From Methylococcus mesophilus (GTDB lineage Bacteria; Pseudomonadota; Gammaproteobacteria; Methylococcales; Methylococcaceae): a stretch of 64,000 nucleotides of DNA. The DNA is taken from positions 2,351,001-2,415,000 of the forward strand of contig NZ_CP110921.1 in NCBI RefSeq assembly GCF_026247885.1. Reading direction: 5' to 3'. The position numbers were made by a program, and so were the translations under genes. The notes beneath the pieces are model-generated. The model had not been told where the DNA came from, did no database searches, and saw nothing but the letters and a program-made list of their open reading frames with translations. Shown here one piece after another: positions 36,253 through 44,887 of this stretch (position 1 is the first letter of the stretch; every line of letters begins with the position of its first letter).

Positions 36253-36579
36253 ATGTACACCAAAGCCTGTGACGAAAGCGAACTGAAGGAAGGCAAGTAC
36301 GAGGTGGTGGCGGTCAACCGCACACTGATGCTGGTGGTATGGCCAACCGGCGCCCAGCCTCGTGCCTTTCAGGGCATGTGTCCCCATGCCCGCGAACCGC
36401 TGGCGGATGCCCGTTTCGACGGCAAGATACTGACCTGCGCGCACCACGACTGGGAATTCGACAGCAACGGCGCCTGCATCAAGGGCAAGCACTGCACCCT
36501 GGCCGAATATCCCCTGAAGATCGAAAACGGCGAGGTCCTGATCGACACCGACGGGGTTTCCGCCAATTATTTGAATTAG
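36253..36579 (+). CDS. Rieske-type [2Fe-2S] ferredoxin
   Basis: A 108-residue Rieske protein with the two ligand boxes C-x-H (MCPHAREPL) and C-x2-H (LTCAHHDWEF), the fold of soluble Rieske ferredoxins used by oxygenases. The ending KIENGEVLIDTDG is typical. No oxygenase gene is nearby; its position in the nif block suggests electron transfer to a nif-linked partner or a protective reaction, which is a guess. Confidence 0.9.
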   Translation: MYTKACDESELKEGKYEVVAVNRTLMLVVWPTGAQPRAFQGMCPHAREPLADARFDGKILTCAHHDWEFDSNGACIKGKHCTLAEYPLKIENGEVLIDTDGVSANYLN

Positions 36580-36642
36580 ACGAAAGCGGCCTCGGCACGA
36601 CTTTCGCGTATCGACTACACCTAACCCCTAAAGGAGTAAACC

Positions 36643-36894
36643 ATGACCTACCAAGTCATCAAATCGGCACTGAAATTATGCACCGGCGCGCGCAAAAGCA
36701 GCGGCGAACCCTGCAACGGCACGCTGTACACCTGCAAGGCTTGCGGCGCCACAGGATGCAAACAGTCGCGCGATGATCTTTGTTCGGACCAAGCCTTCAA
36801 CGTGCTCGAACATTGTCTGAAATGCGGTGCGATCGGCCAGATCGAACCCGTCGCCGCCGGCGATTACCGCCCGCAACAGGCTTGGCTGAACTGA
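36643..36894 (+). CDS. Small Cys-rich protein
   Basis: An 83-residue protein with eight cysteines: single Cys in LCTGA and PCNGT, CKACG, GCKQS, LCSD and the late CLKCG. The CxxC pairs suggest one zinc ribbon or an Fe-S site. There is no signal peptide. I do not recognise a family. The ATG has AGGAG nearby and the gene ends 7 bases before the NifO-like gene. Confidence 0.7.
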   Translation: MTYQVIKSALKLCTGARKSSGEPCNGTLYTCKACGATGCKQSRDDLCSDQAFNVLEHCLKCGAIGQIEPVAAGDYRPQQAWLN

Positions 36895-36901
36895 AGCCGA
36901 C

Positions 36902-37339
36902 GTGGCCCAGATACACTTCTACGAAAAACCCGGCTGCGCCAACAACACGCGGCAGAAGCAGATGCTCCGGGAGGCCGGCCACGAATTGGTCGTGCACGAC
37001 CTCCTGGAGACGCCTTGGCGCGCCGAGGAGTTGCGCGCCTTCTTCGGCGAACGCCCGGTGACCGAATGGTTCAACCGGGCCGCCCCCCGGATCAAATCGG
37101 GCGAGATCGTGCCGGAAGATCTGGATGACGCCGCCGCTCTGGCGCTCATGCTGGACGATCATTTGCTGATCCGGCGCCCGCTCATGCAGGTAGGCGACCT
37201 TCGGAGCGTTGGCTTCGACGCCGATAAGGTCCATGCCTGGATCGGCCTGAATCCCGACGAAGAGGCCGCCCGAGCCGATCTGGAAAGCTGCCGCCGGCCG
37301 CATCATTGCCCGTCCCCTAAGGATTCCGCCGACCGATGA
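36902..37339 (+). CDS. nifO: Nitrogenase-associated ArsC-like protein (NifO family)
   Basis: A 145-residue protein of the ArsC/Spx-like nitrogenase-associated family. The start MAQIHFYEKPGCANNTRQKQML has the CxxN site in place of CxxC, and the following LLETPWRAEELRAFFG and MLDDHLLIRRPLMQVG are family features. In Azotobacter NifO is tied to nitrate versus molybdenum use; the exact reaction is unknown. The GTG at 36902 is the start, and the last 4 bases overlap the next gene. Confidence 0.85.
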   Translation: MAQIHFYEKPGCANNTRQKQMLREAGHELVVHDLLETPWRAEELRAFFGERPVTEWFNRAAPRIKSGEIVPEDLDDAAALALMLDDHLLIRRPLMQVGDLRSVGFDADKVHAWIGLNPDEEAARADLESCRRPHHCPSPKDSADR

Positions 37340-38937
37340 ACGGCAACGCCGAAACCGATCTGCAGCGCATACTGGCCTATCACGAACGCACCAAGCACCG
37401 GCTGGAGCGCTATGCCGCAGGACCGGAAACCCTGGACTGGAGCGCCCAGCCCGATCCCTTCCGGAGCTTCGCCGGCGCCGAACGCATCCCGTTACCCCTG
37501 ACAGCCGACGCCCTCTCCGCCACTTATTCCGACCTGCACCGGCCCGGCGCACTCGTGCCCCAAGCGCTGACCCTCGAATCGGTCGCGCTGCTGCTGGAAC
37601 TGTCCCTGGCTTTGTCGGCCTGGAAGGAATACGGGCCCGACCGCTGGTCGCTGCGCTGCAATCCGTCCAGCGGCAACCTGCACCCCACCGAGGGCTATGT
37701 GGTCTGCCGTAATGTGGAGGGGCTGGAGGACGGCGTCTACCATTACTTCAGCCGCGAGCATGCACTGGAACGGCGGGCGCAGCCTGTGGAAACCAATGCA
37801 GGCGGCGGCCCGCCCTGCCTGTTCATCGGCCTCAGCTCGATCCACTGGCGGGAGGCTTGGAAGTACGGCGAGCGCGCCTTCCGCTACTGCCAGCTCGACA
37901 CCGGCCACGCCATCGGCGCCCTGCGCTATGCCGCGGCCGCGCTGGGCTGGGGCCTGCGCTTGGTGAACAGCGCGGGGACCGGAGAGATCGCCAGCCTGCT
38001 GGGACTGGACCGCACCGCCAATTTTATCGGCGCGGAAGCCGAAGAAGCCGAGCTGCTATTGGAAGTGACAGCCGCTTCGGGGACGGTGTCCTCTCTCCCC
38101 TTATTCGGCGACCTGGACTGGACCGGCACCGCCAATGTGCTCGATTCGCACCCCATGTACCACTGGCCGGTGATCGACGAAGTGGCCGCAGCCAGCCGCT
38201 GCCCCGGCGGGGCGCAGCCGGCCCCGCCCACCGCGGTTTACCCGCCCCGCTCCGGTTTGCCCACCGTCACCGCCTCGACGCTGATCCGCCAGCGCCGCAG
38301 CGCCCAGCGCTTCGACCGGAACTTCGAATGGGAAGCGGACGAATGCTATGCCTTGCTAGACGCCCTGCTCGCCCGCGAATGCGCACCCTGGGATGTCTGG
38401 AATTCCGCACCGGCCCTGCATCCGGTGCTGTTCGTCCACCGGATCAAAGGCTTAGCCCCCGGTTTGTATGCCCTGCCGCGCACCGCATCCGCCGAATCGA
38501 AGCTGCGCTCCGCGTTGCGGCAGGATTTCGCCTGGACCCAACCCGAAGGCTGTCCCGCCCATTTGCCACTGTTCCTGCTGGCGGAGGGCGGCTGCATGGC
38601 CGCGGCCCGCACCATCGACTGCCATCAGGCCATCGCCGCCGATAGCGCCTTCGCCTTGGGGATGCTGGCGGAATTCGAAGACACCTTGAACACGGCCCCT
38701 TGGCGCTATCGCCGGCTCTATTGGGAGGCAGGACTCCTGGGCCAGGCGCTCTATCTGGAAGCCGAGGCCCGCGGCCTGCGCGGCACCGGCATCGGCTGTT
38801 ATTTCGACGACGCCTTCCACGAACTGCTGGGGCTGTCCGGGAAGGCTTTCCAGTCGCTGTACCACTTCACCGTAGGCAAACCGCTGAGCGACCCGCGGAT
38901 CACGACCGAGGCGCCCTACGTCCGAACCCCAGCCTGA
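37336..38937 (+). CDS. SagB-type nitroreductase-like protein
   Basis: A 533-residue protein with two nitroreductase-like halves. The first contains CNPSSGNLHPTEGY and ALRYAAAALGWGLRLVN, the second STLIRQRRSAQRFDRNFEW and GQALYLEAEARGLRGTGIG. This is the layout of SagB/ThcOx-type FMN dehydrogenases in twin form. Single-domain relatives oxidise azoline rings in peptide natural products, but no precursor peptide or cyclase gene is seen here. Its start overlaps nifO by 4 bases (ATGA). Confidence 0.88.
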   Translation: MNGNAETDLQRILAYHERTKHRLERYAAGPETLDWSAQPDPFRSFAGAERIPLPLTADALSATYSDLHRPGALVPQALTLESVALLLELSLALSAWKEYGPDRWSLRCNPSSGNLHPTEGYVVCRNVEGLEDGVYHYFSREHALERRAQPVETNAGGGPPCLFIGLSSIHWREAWKYGERAFRYCQLDTGHAIGALRYAAAALGWGLRLVNSAGTGEIASLLGLDRTANFIGAEAEEAELLLEVTAASGTVSSLPLFGDLDWTGTANVLDSHPMYHWPVIDEVAAASRCPGGAQPAPPTAVYPPRSGLPTVTASTLIRQRRSAQRFDRNFEWEADECYALLDALLARECAPWDVWNSAPALHPVLFVHRIKGLAPGLYALPRTASAESKLRSALRQDFAWTQPEGCPAHLPLFLLAEGGCMAAARTIDCHQAIAADSAFALGMLAEFEDTLNTAPWRYRRLYWEAGLLGQALYLEAEARGLRGTGIGCYFDDAFHELLGLSGKAFQSLYHFTVGKPLSDPRITTEAPYVRTPA

Positions 38938-38988
38938 ACGCCCCCGGCGCGGCTTCGGCGGCTCATCCCGAGCGGATCGGGCCGGCCG

Positions 38989-40608
38989 CTACCTGCCGCC
39001 GAAATTGAAGATCGGCTCGGGGCGCAAGGTTTTGCTGAATATCGACACACCGTCGAGGTCCTTGAAGTCCACCGTGAGGCTCTGATCCGCCCGGTTGATG
39101 TTGACCTCGCCGAAGAACTGCAGGCCGGCGTAGGGCGACAGGTTGACCTGCCCTGCCGGCGGGGCCTTGTAGAACACGACCTGGGGACCGAAGGTGCCGT
39201 CGGTGCTGTTGGGGCCGAAGGTGCCCGCGTTGAGCGGGCCGGACACGAACTCCCAGAACGGTGCAAAATCCTTGCTGGCGGCCTGTGCCGGGTCGTAATA
39301 GTGCGCCGCGGCGTAATGCACGTCGGCGGTCAGCCACACGATGTTCTTGATGCGCTGCTTCTTGACGAAACTGAGCAGGCGGGCGATCTCCAGTTCGCGC
39401 CCGGCGGCGGGGCCGTCGTTGCCGTTGGCGATCGCCTCCCACCTGGCGCGGCCCTGGGCGTCGGTGCCGTCCCCGATGTTCAATCCGATCGGCATGTCGG
39501 CCGCGATGATTTTCCATGTCGCCTTCGAATTCTTCAGCCCCTGTTCCAGCCATTGGACCTGGGCCTCGCCCAGGAATGCAGTCTCCAGCCCTTCCTGGTT
39601 CTGCAGGTTATAGGTATTCGGGCCCCGATAATTGCGCATGTCGAGGACGAAGACATCGAGCAGCGGACCATAGGAAATCTGTCGATACACCCGCTCGGAC
39701 TCCTCCGTTGGGTAGGGGCGCATCGGCGCATACTCGTGGAAAGCCTCCGACGCCCGGGCCACCAGGAGCGGAACATCTTTCACCGTATATCGGGAATCGG
39801 CGCTCAGATCCTTGGCGTCGGACCAGTTATTGACGACTTCGTGGTCGTCCCATTGCCAGATCTGCGGAACCTCGGCATTGAACCGGCGAACGTTGTCGTC
39901 GAGCAGATTGTATTTGTAGCGTCCGCGGAATTCGTCCAGGGTTTCGGCAACCTTGGCGACTTCCGGAGTGACGATATTGGTCCAGACCTGGCCGTTCTCG
40001 GCGGTCACCTCCGGCTTGATGATGCCGTCGGAATAGACGTTGTCCCCGCTGTGGATGAAGAACTGCGGCTTGACCTGGCGCATAGCCTCGTAGATTTTCA
40101 TCCCGCCGAACGATGGGTTGATGCCCCATCCCTGGCCGGCGGTATCGCCGCCCCACACGAAACGGATGTCGTCACGCTTGCCGATGGTATGGAAATGGCC
40201 GGTCACGGGTTCGCTCTGACCGCGGGCATTGGTGAGATCTTCGAACCACACCTTCACATAGACGTCCTTACCGGCAGGCAGCCCGACCAGATCCTGGCGA
40301 GCGGTATAGTCGGTACCTTCCATGGCATAGGGACCGCGAATGACCTTTGAATCGGCAAAGTCGGAGCTGAAGGCGTATTCGACCATCATGCGCGCAGGAC
40401 GGTCCGACCGACTCCAGATCACCGCCTTGCCAGGGGCCAGATCGCCGATCTGAATGCCCTGCTCCACCTGCGGAACGGTATTCTCGGCGTTGACGGAGGC
40501 GCAGGCGGCCAGCGCCAGAATGAGGCCGGGAATGAGCGCTTGAACGGAATTTTTTCGGCTCCCGGATCGGAAGGCGGTATGCGGGTGAGACGCTGCGGCA
40601 GTGATCAT
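38989..40608 (-). CDS. PhoD-like alkaline phosphatase
   Basis: A 539-residue secreted phosphatase. A signal peptide with lipobox-like LILALAACAS precedes an N-terminal beta domain with DLAPGKAVIWSRSDRPARM. The catalytic domain has FVWGGDTAGQGWG, HSGDNVYSDG, WDDHEVVNNW and TADVHYAAAHYYDP, which hold the metal ligands of PhoD enzymes. It hydrolyses phosphate esters outside the cytoplasm. The ATG at 40608 has a GAGGAG site. It converges with the SagB-type gene and separates the nifH-side and nifB-side clusters. Confidence 0.92.
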   Translation of the reverse strand: MITAAASHPHTAFRSGSRKNSVQALIPGLILALAACASVNAENTVPQVEQGIQIGDLAPGKAVIWSRSDRPARMMVEYAFSSDFADSKVIRGPYAMEGTDYTARQDLVGLPAGKDVYVKVWFEDLTNARGQSEPVTGHFHTIGKRDDIRFVWGGDTAGQGWGINPSFGGMKIYEAMRQVKPQFFIHSGDNVYSDGIIKPEVTAENGQVWTNIVTPEVAKVAETLDEFRGRYKYNLLDDNVRRFNAEVPQIWQWDDHEVVNNWSDAKDLSADSRYTVKDVPLLVARASEAFHEYAPMRPYPTEESERVYRQISYGPLLDVFVLDMRNYRGPNTYNLQNQEGLETAFLGEAQVQWLEQGLKNSKATWKIIAADMPIGLNIGDGTDAQGRARWEAIANGNDGPAAGRELEIARLLSFVKKQRIKNIVWLTADVHYAAAHYYDPAQAASKDFAPFWEFVSGPLNAGTFGPNSTDGTFGPQVVFYKAPPAGQVNLSPYAGLQFFGEVNINRADQSLTVDFKDLDGVSIFSKTLRPEPIFNFGGR

Positions 40609-40732
40609 GGGACTCCTCGCGGGGGGTTGATCGAAGCGAGGAACCATAAGCCCGAATTAAGTCAGAGCCATGGCCGGCCAATGACGATTCGGTGACGGAC
40701 TGGCCAAGGCGGACTGCCTGCCCGGCTAAACA

Positions 40733-40760
40733 GCCCCGGACGGAGCGGCCCGTCCGGGGC
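40733..40760 (-). terminator. Hairpin downstream of the 100-aa gene
   Basis: A 10-bp stem (gccccggacg/cgtccggggc) with an 8-base loop lies 8 bases beyond the stop at 40769. It fits an intrinsic terminator, although the following T-run is short. Confidence 0.65.
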
Positions 40761-40768
40761 CTTGCCCG

Positions 40769-41071
40769 TCAATGGGCCTGAACGCCACTGTGCACGTTGA
40801 CGCCGGTCTTCGGCTGTACCCAGGCGAATTCCGCATCCGGCTTGGAAGCCGAAATCGCCTGTTCCTTCATCAGCCTGTCCGCCAGCATTGCCAGGCACTC
40901 CTCCAGGCTCTGGTTCGGATCGTTGTCCGGATCCTCGAAGCGGTCCAGGGAAATTTCCGGCCCCTCCTCGTCGTCTTCCAGCATGTAGATCAGGAACAGC
41001 TCTTCCTTGCCCGTACGCCCGTGAATCGTGGCCCTGAACCTTTCCCCGCGATACCAAAATTCGCCAACCAT
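40769..41071 (-). CDS. Small unknown acidic protein
   Basis: A 100-residue protein starting MVGEFWYRGERFRATIHGRTGKEE and rich in acidic residues in the middle (EDDEEGPEISLDRFEDPDNDPN). A GAGGAG site lies 6 bases before the ATG. No family is recognised. It is divergent from the YkgJ-type gene; its terminator suggests an independent unit. Confidence 0.7.
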   Translation of the reverse strand: MVGEFWYRGERFRATIHGRTGKEELFLIYMLEDDEEGPEISLDRFEDPDNDPNQSLEECLAMLADRLMKEQAISASKPDAEFAWVQPKTGVNVHSGVQAH

Positions 41072-41225
41072 GTTGTTCTCCTCGCTCCTCAGCGTGTACC
41101 AGTTGCTCCGGACACCCGGACCGGATGCCCTCAGCACAATTTTACTACAAAAAGTATGGTTATTAGCCGGCGGTGCCGATATCATGTGGATTTGCTGGAA
41201 AATTTTTGCGGAGGCGAAGAAGCGA

Positions 41226-41975
41226 ATGGCGGGCGCAGGCAGCGGCGATTTCGGACCTTTGTCCTTCTTCAAGGCTCAGCACCGAGCCTTTGCCGAAACG
41301 CTGAAGCAACGGCAGGGAACCGAAGGCCTCGTCGACGGCCTGCTGCTCCAGGCCTGGGACAGCTTCGACCGCAACGTCGACATCCAGGCGGAAGGGAAGC
41401 CCCCGCTGGCCTGCCACAAAGGCTGTGCGACCTGCTGCACGCTGCGGGTCACCGCCACGGCGCCCGAAGTGCTGATGATCGGCCGCTACGTCCGCTGGAG
41501 CAACGGCAGATTCAAATCCATCGGCATCGACCTCCCCGCCCGCATCGCCGACGCCGATGCCCAGACGCGCGGACTGGACGAGGCGCAGCGGGTCATGCTG
41601 CGGCTCCGCTGCCCCTATATCGAGAATGGCGTCTGCCTGATCTACCAGGTCCGCCCCCTGGCCTGCCGCGGCCATGCCTCCTACGACGTGCGCGCCTGCG
41701 TCGAAGCCGCCGCCGGCCGCGCCGACGAGATTCCCTATTCGGAACCCCATATGGTTGTGCGCAGCCTGGTTCAGCACGCTATGCAATCCTCCCTGCGCGA
41801 CGCGGGGATGGCATTCGGCGTCTATGAACTCAATCACGCCCTCTGCATTGCCCTGCAGAACGAAAACTGCTGCACCGAGTGGCTATCCGGCGCGGATGTT
41901 TTCGCGCCGGCAGCCGTCACCGAAGTGGGTTCCGACGAAATGGCTCGCCTGTTCGACGCAATCCTGGCAAGCTGA
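41226..41975 (+). CDS. YkgJ-type Cys-cluster protein
   Basis: A 249-residue protein of the YkgJ zinc/iron-chelating family, with CHKGCATCCTLRVTATAPE near residue 65, CPYIENGVCLIYQVRPLACRGHASYD in the middle and further Cys near the end (NENCCTEW). The three clusters form a metal-binding core, possibly [Fe-S] or Zn. Function in the family is unknown. The ATG at 41226 is preferred; a longer start at 41184 lacks a ribosome site. Confidence 0.88.
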   Translation: MAGAGSGDFGPLSFFKAQHRAFAETLKQRQGTEGLVDGLLLQAWDSFDRNVDIQAEGKPPLACHKGCATCCTLRVTATAPEVLMIGRYVRWSNGRFKSIGIDLPARIADADAQTRGLDEAQRVMLRLRCPYIENGVCLIYQVRPLACRGHASYDVRACVEAAAGRADEIPYSEPHMVVRSLVQHAMQSSLRDAGMAFGVYELNHALCIALQNENCCTEWLSGADVFAPAAVTEVGSDEMARLFDAILAS

Positions 41976-42016
41976 GAGAGCGGAACCGGACCCGCTGGGC
42001 ACGTTCAGGCGCAGCC

Positions 42017-42859
42017 TCAGGCCGCCTGCCTCGCGGCTTCGTCACCCAGCAACTGCCGCACGAAGTCCTCAAGGGGCATTTCGATCCGGCGAATGTTCTG
42101 CTCTTCCAGGAAGCGGGCTTCGTTGCGGGTCGGTTCGTCCGGCAGCACCGCCCAGTGCAGATCGGACGAGCGCTTCATGATCTGCCGGGCATAGGTCCGC
42201 TCCAACTGGTTGCGGAAGCGGCAGCCCAGGAACAGGAAGTGGCGTCCGCTGCGGATCTGCTTCACGGGTTCCGGAATCGGCGTCTGAATGTCGATTTCCG
42301 TCAGCACTTCGACGTAATCCGAATCGGACAGGATGAAGTTGGCGGCCGGCGCGATGCTGCCCAGCGGTTTGTACAGCAGCAGCTTCCAGTTCGCCGCCTC
42401 GGATTCCTCCGCCGGACTGCCATCGGCATGGAAATAATGCACCCATTCGCTGAAATGCTCGGCCCGGCTCACGCCCTGGACCTGCCCGAAATCGGACCGC
42501 CCCTCCAACGCCGCCGCCATGCTGGCGTCGTACCAGGCATCGACGATCAACGGCAACGGCAGCCCCGCCAGATACCGGTGCAGCCCGGTGGGCTCCGGCG
42601 CCGCGGCGAAAGCCTCCTTGAGCAGGCCGACCAGGGTCTTGCGATGCTTGAAGTTTTCGATGTACTGGCCCGCCGCGGTGAGATTCTTGCGGATCTTGTG
42701 GGGCACGGTCACCTTCGCGGTGATCAGCTCCACCAGGGTTTCCGGAGCGCTGGGTACGGTGCTGCCGCCGTCCAGGCCCAGCACGCCGGGACCGAGATAA
42801 GGAATGACCTGGCCGCCGGCCAGCGCCGCTTGAATCTCTGTGGGAATCGTTGCCGTCAT
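42017..42859 (-). CDS. SIR2-like domain protein at the end of the nifB operon
   Basis: A 280-residue protein whose start (QVIPYLGPGVLGLDGG) resembles the Gly-rich NAD-binding beginning of SIR2-like domains, followed by FRNQLERTYARQI and a helical end. It lacks the zinc-ribbon Cys of true sirtuins. SIR2-like domains often hydrolyse or bind NAD in defence systems. Here it ends the nifB gene series, with only a short gap to the upstream gene, so a nif-linked job such as NAD-dependent regulation is possible but unproven. There is no neighbouring defence partner. Confidence 0.65.
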   Translation of the reverse strand: MTATIPTEIQAALAGGQVIPYLGPGVLGLDGGSTVPSAPETLVELITAKVTVPHKIRKNLTAAGQYIENFKHRKTLVGLLKEAFAAAPEPTGLHRYLAGLPLPLIVDAWYDASMAAALEGRSDFGQVQGVSRAEHFSEWVHYFHADGSPAEESEAANWKLLLYKPLGSIAPAANFILSDSDYVEVLTEIDIQTPIPEPVKQIRSGRHFLFLGCRFRNQLERTYARQIMKRSSDLHWAVLPDEPTRNEARFLEEQNIRRIEMPLEDFVRQLLGDEAARQAA

Positions 42860-42865
42860 TGGTAT

Positions 42866-43096
42866 TTACCCCGCTGATGAAATGGCGGCCTTGAGCTCAT
42901 CCACTTGCGGACGCGGCAGGCGGAACATGCCGCGTCCGCCGGCCAAGGCCTGGTAGCTGTTGGAAGTCTGGTTGCTCAGATAGTTGAACCAGGTCTGAGC
43001 CTCGACGCCCTGCGGACGCTCGCCGATTTCCATGACCGTCCCATTGGGAGCGAAGCGGACATGGATCAAGGATTCGATTTTCTCTGTGGTCGTCAT
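42866..43096 (-). CDS. Small unknown protein in the nifB operon
   Basis: A 76-residue protein starting MTTTEKIESLIHVRFAPNGTVM and ending LKAAISSAG, with a helix-turn-helix-like spacing but no known motif. An AGGA ribosome site precedes the ATG. The stop lies 6 bases before the SIR2-like gene, indicating coupled expression. Confidence 0.7.
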   Translation of the reverse strand: MTTTEKIESLIHVRFAPNGTVMEIGERPQGVEAQTWFNYLSNQTSNSYQALAGGRGMFRLPRPQVDELKAAISSAG

Positions 43097-43114
43097 GGTG
43101 GTTGTCCTCTGTTC

Positions 43115-43444
43115 TTAGGTTAGCAACTCGATGGTGATCTCACGGGAGCCCAGGACCGCCTGGCAGGACAGCCTGGATAGGGTTTCCGTACCTCTTATGT
43201 TTTCGAGCTTTTCCCGCTCGTCGGGGCGGATCTTGGACAAGCCGCGTCCGCCGTTTCGCACCAGCACGTGACATTCCCCGCAACGGGCATGTCCGCCGCA
43301 TTTGTGGACGATCGCATCGCCCGTCAGCAGCACCGCGTCGAGCAGGCGGCTGCCGCTGCTGATTCGCACCGTCTTGCCCGAGGGCAGGACGGTCACGCAG
43401 ACCTTCGGGTTCCGCCGTATTCCGGTACGCAGATAACCGGACAT
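43115..43444 (-). CDS. [2Fe-2S] ferredoxin in the nifB operon
   Basis: A 109-residue plant-type ferredoxin with CGGHARCGEC near residues 46-55 and SRLSCQ near 90 as cluster ligands. The basic start (GYLRTGIRRNPKVCV) differs from the related ferredoxin at 11692. It probably carries electrons for a nif accessory step. The ATG at 43444 is 11 bases after the upstream stop. Confidence 0.88.
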   Translation of the reverse strand: MSGYLRTGIRRNPKVCVTVLPSGKTVRISSGSRLLDAVLLTGDAIVHKCGGHARCGECHVLVRNGGRGLSKIRPDEREKLENIRGTETLSRLSCQAVLGSREITIELLT

Positions 43445-43455
43445 CGCTTCTAAGC

Positions 43456-44610
43456 TCACAGATAGATCGCGGCCCCGGCGCCCACGTTGATGGACGAGTC
43501 CTTGGCGGTCTGCACGATGAAACCGATCTGGTCTTCGGTGAGGTGGCAATGGAACGGCAGGGCAATGGCCCGGTCCGCCAGCTTTTCCGTCACGAAGAAC
43601 TGGCCCTTGCGGTAGCCCAGGTCGACGTAATGGCGCTGGGTATGCAGGGGCGAACAAAAAGCCACCGATTCCACTTCCGCCGTCGCCAGATCCTGGATCA
43701 CCACGTCGCGGCTGGAGCGGGTGAAGCGGGTGCCCAGATGTACCAGGTAGACCATCCAGTGCAGCTCGTCGACTTCCGGCGCCTGGTAGGCCGGCTTGAT
43801 ACCTTCAAAAGACTGCATGAAGGCGTCGTAATAAGCTTCGACGTCTTTGCGGCGCTCGAGGATCCCGTCCAGCCGCTCCAGTTGGGCCAGTCCGAGGGCC
43901 GCATTGATGTCGCTCATCTCCGCCCGGTACGGCGGCAGGTCACCCAGCACCACCGACTTACGCTCGTCCAGGCGGCGGTTGCGGAAGCCCCGCAGGCGGA
44001 CCGCCAGCTCGCGGTCGTCGGTCACGACCATGCCGCCCTCGCCGGTGGTCAGGGCACTGGGCTGGGTGAAATCGAAGATCGAACAGTCGCCGAAGCTGCC
44101 GACCAGCTTGCCCTGATAGCGTGAGCCGATGGCCTCGCTGGAATCCTCGATCAGTATCAGGCCGCGCTCATCGGCCAGCGCACGGAGCTGCGCCCACAGC
44201 GCCGGATGGCCGTTGACGTTGCAGGCGACGATGGCCTTGGTCTGCGGCGTGACCGCCGCCGCGGCCTTGTCGGGCACGATGGTGCAGGTCCAGTAGTCGA
44301 TGTCCACGAACACCGGCTTCGCTCCGGCCAGCGCGATGGCGTGGGCGTTTTCGCGGAAGCCGAAGGGCGAAGCGATAACCTCGTCCCCCGACCCGATGCC
44401 GTAGGCTCGAAGTGCCAGCAGCAGCCCCATCGTGGCGCTGCTCACCGCCACAGCGTATTGCCGCCCGAGATAGTCGGCGAAGGCCGCCTCGAAGTCCTCG
44501 ACCACCGGCCCGCCGGACAGGCCGGGCGATTTCAGCACTTCCTCGACCGCCTCCAGCTCGCCGAGACTCATGTCCGGATCGGAAAACAGGATGCTCGGCT
44601 GCCCGCTCAT
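43456..44610 (-). CDS. DegT-family protein lacking the PLP lysine
   Basis: A 384-residue protein of the DegT/DnrJ/EryC1/StrS aminotransferase family, with AVAVSSATMGLLLALRAYGIGSGDEVI, the Asp of LIEDSSEAIG (Asp156), and the Glu/Gly loop LTTGEGGMVVTDD. The PLP Lys should be the residue before the LTTGEGG part (for example in HATKxLTTGEGG). Here the sequence is FDFTQPSALTTGEGG, so that position is Ser185. It probably cannot form the Schiff base and may bind PLP, a sugar or a protein partner instead. It is in the nifB series and overlaps the preceding gene by 4 bases. Confidence 0.85.
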   Translation of the reverse strand: MSGQPSILFSDPDMSLGELEAVEEVLKSPGLSGGPVVEDFEAAFADYLGRQYAVAVSSATMGLLLALRAYGIGSGDEVIASPFGFRENAHAIALAGAKPVFVDIDYWTCTIVPDKAAAAVTPQTKAIVACNVNGHPALWAQLRALADERGLILIEDSSEAIGSRYQGKLVGSFGDCSIFDFTQPSALTTGEGGMVVTDDRELAVRLRGFRNRRLDERKSVVLGDLPPYRAEMSDINAALGLAQLERLDGILERRKDVEAYYDAFMQSFEGIKPAYQAPEVDELHWMVYLVHLGTRFTRSSRDVVIQDLATAEVESVAFCSPLHTQRHYVDLGYRKGQFFVTEKLADRAIALPFHCHLTEDQIGFIVQTAKDSSINVGAGAAIYL

Positions 44611-44885
44611 TTCGCCGCTCCCTTGGGTTTCTCGGCCAGGATCAAACCGGTAGCCCGGCTTAGATCGCTAGTCACGTGGGCGCAATGATCGGCGGCATCG
44701 AGCAAATACAGGTTGAACCGGGCCGTCTCGAGTACCGGGGTTTCGGTATCGATATCGCCGACGTCGCAACGGGTGATGGACAGGCCGGGAAAAGCCTGGC
44801 GCAAGGCGGAGACATGCTCCACCGCCGTGGCCTCGCTACCGAGCTGGCCGCGAATCTGCTCGAGCGCTTCCGTCGTGAGCGCCAT
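44607..44885 (-). CDS. Small unknown protein after nifT
   Basis: A 92-residue protein starting MALTTEALEQIRGQLGSEATAVE, with helix followed by a beta segment (TARFNLYLLDAADHC). It has no known motif. The ATG lies 2 bases after the nifT stop, so it is probably translated with nifT. I have not assigned a family. Confidence 0.7.
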   Translation of the reverse strand: MALTTEALEQIRGQLGSEATAVEHVSALRQAFPGLSITRCDVGDIDTETPVLETARFNLYLLDAADHCAHVTSDLSRATGLILAEKPKGAAK

Positions 44886-44887
44886 GA

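Noticed and set aside
41100-41225. Possible sigma-54 promoter before the YkgJ-type gene
   Set aside because: GG and GC spacing exists by chance, but the boxes are poor and no NifA site was seen.
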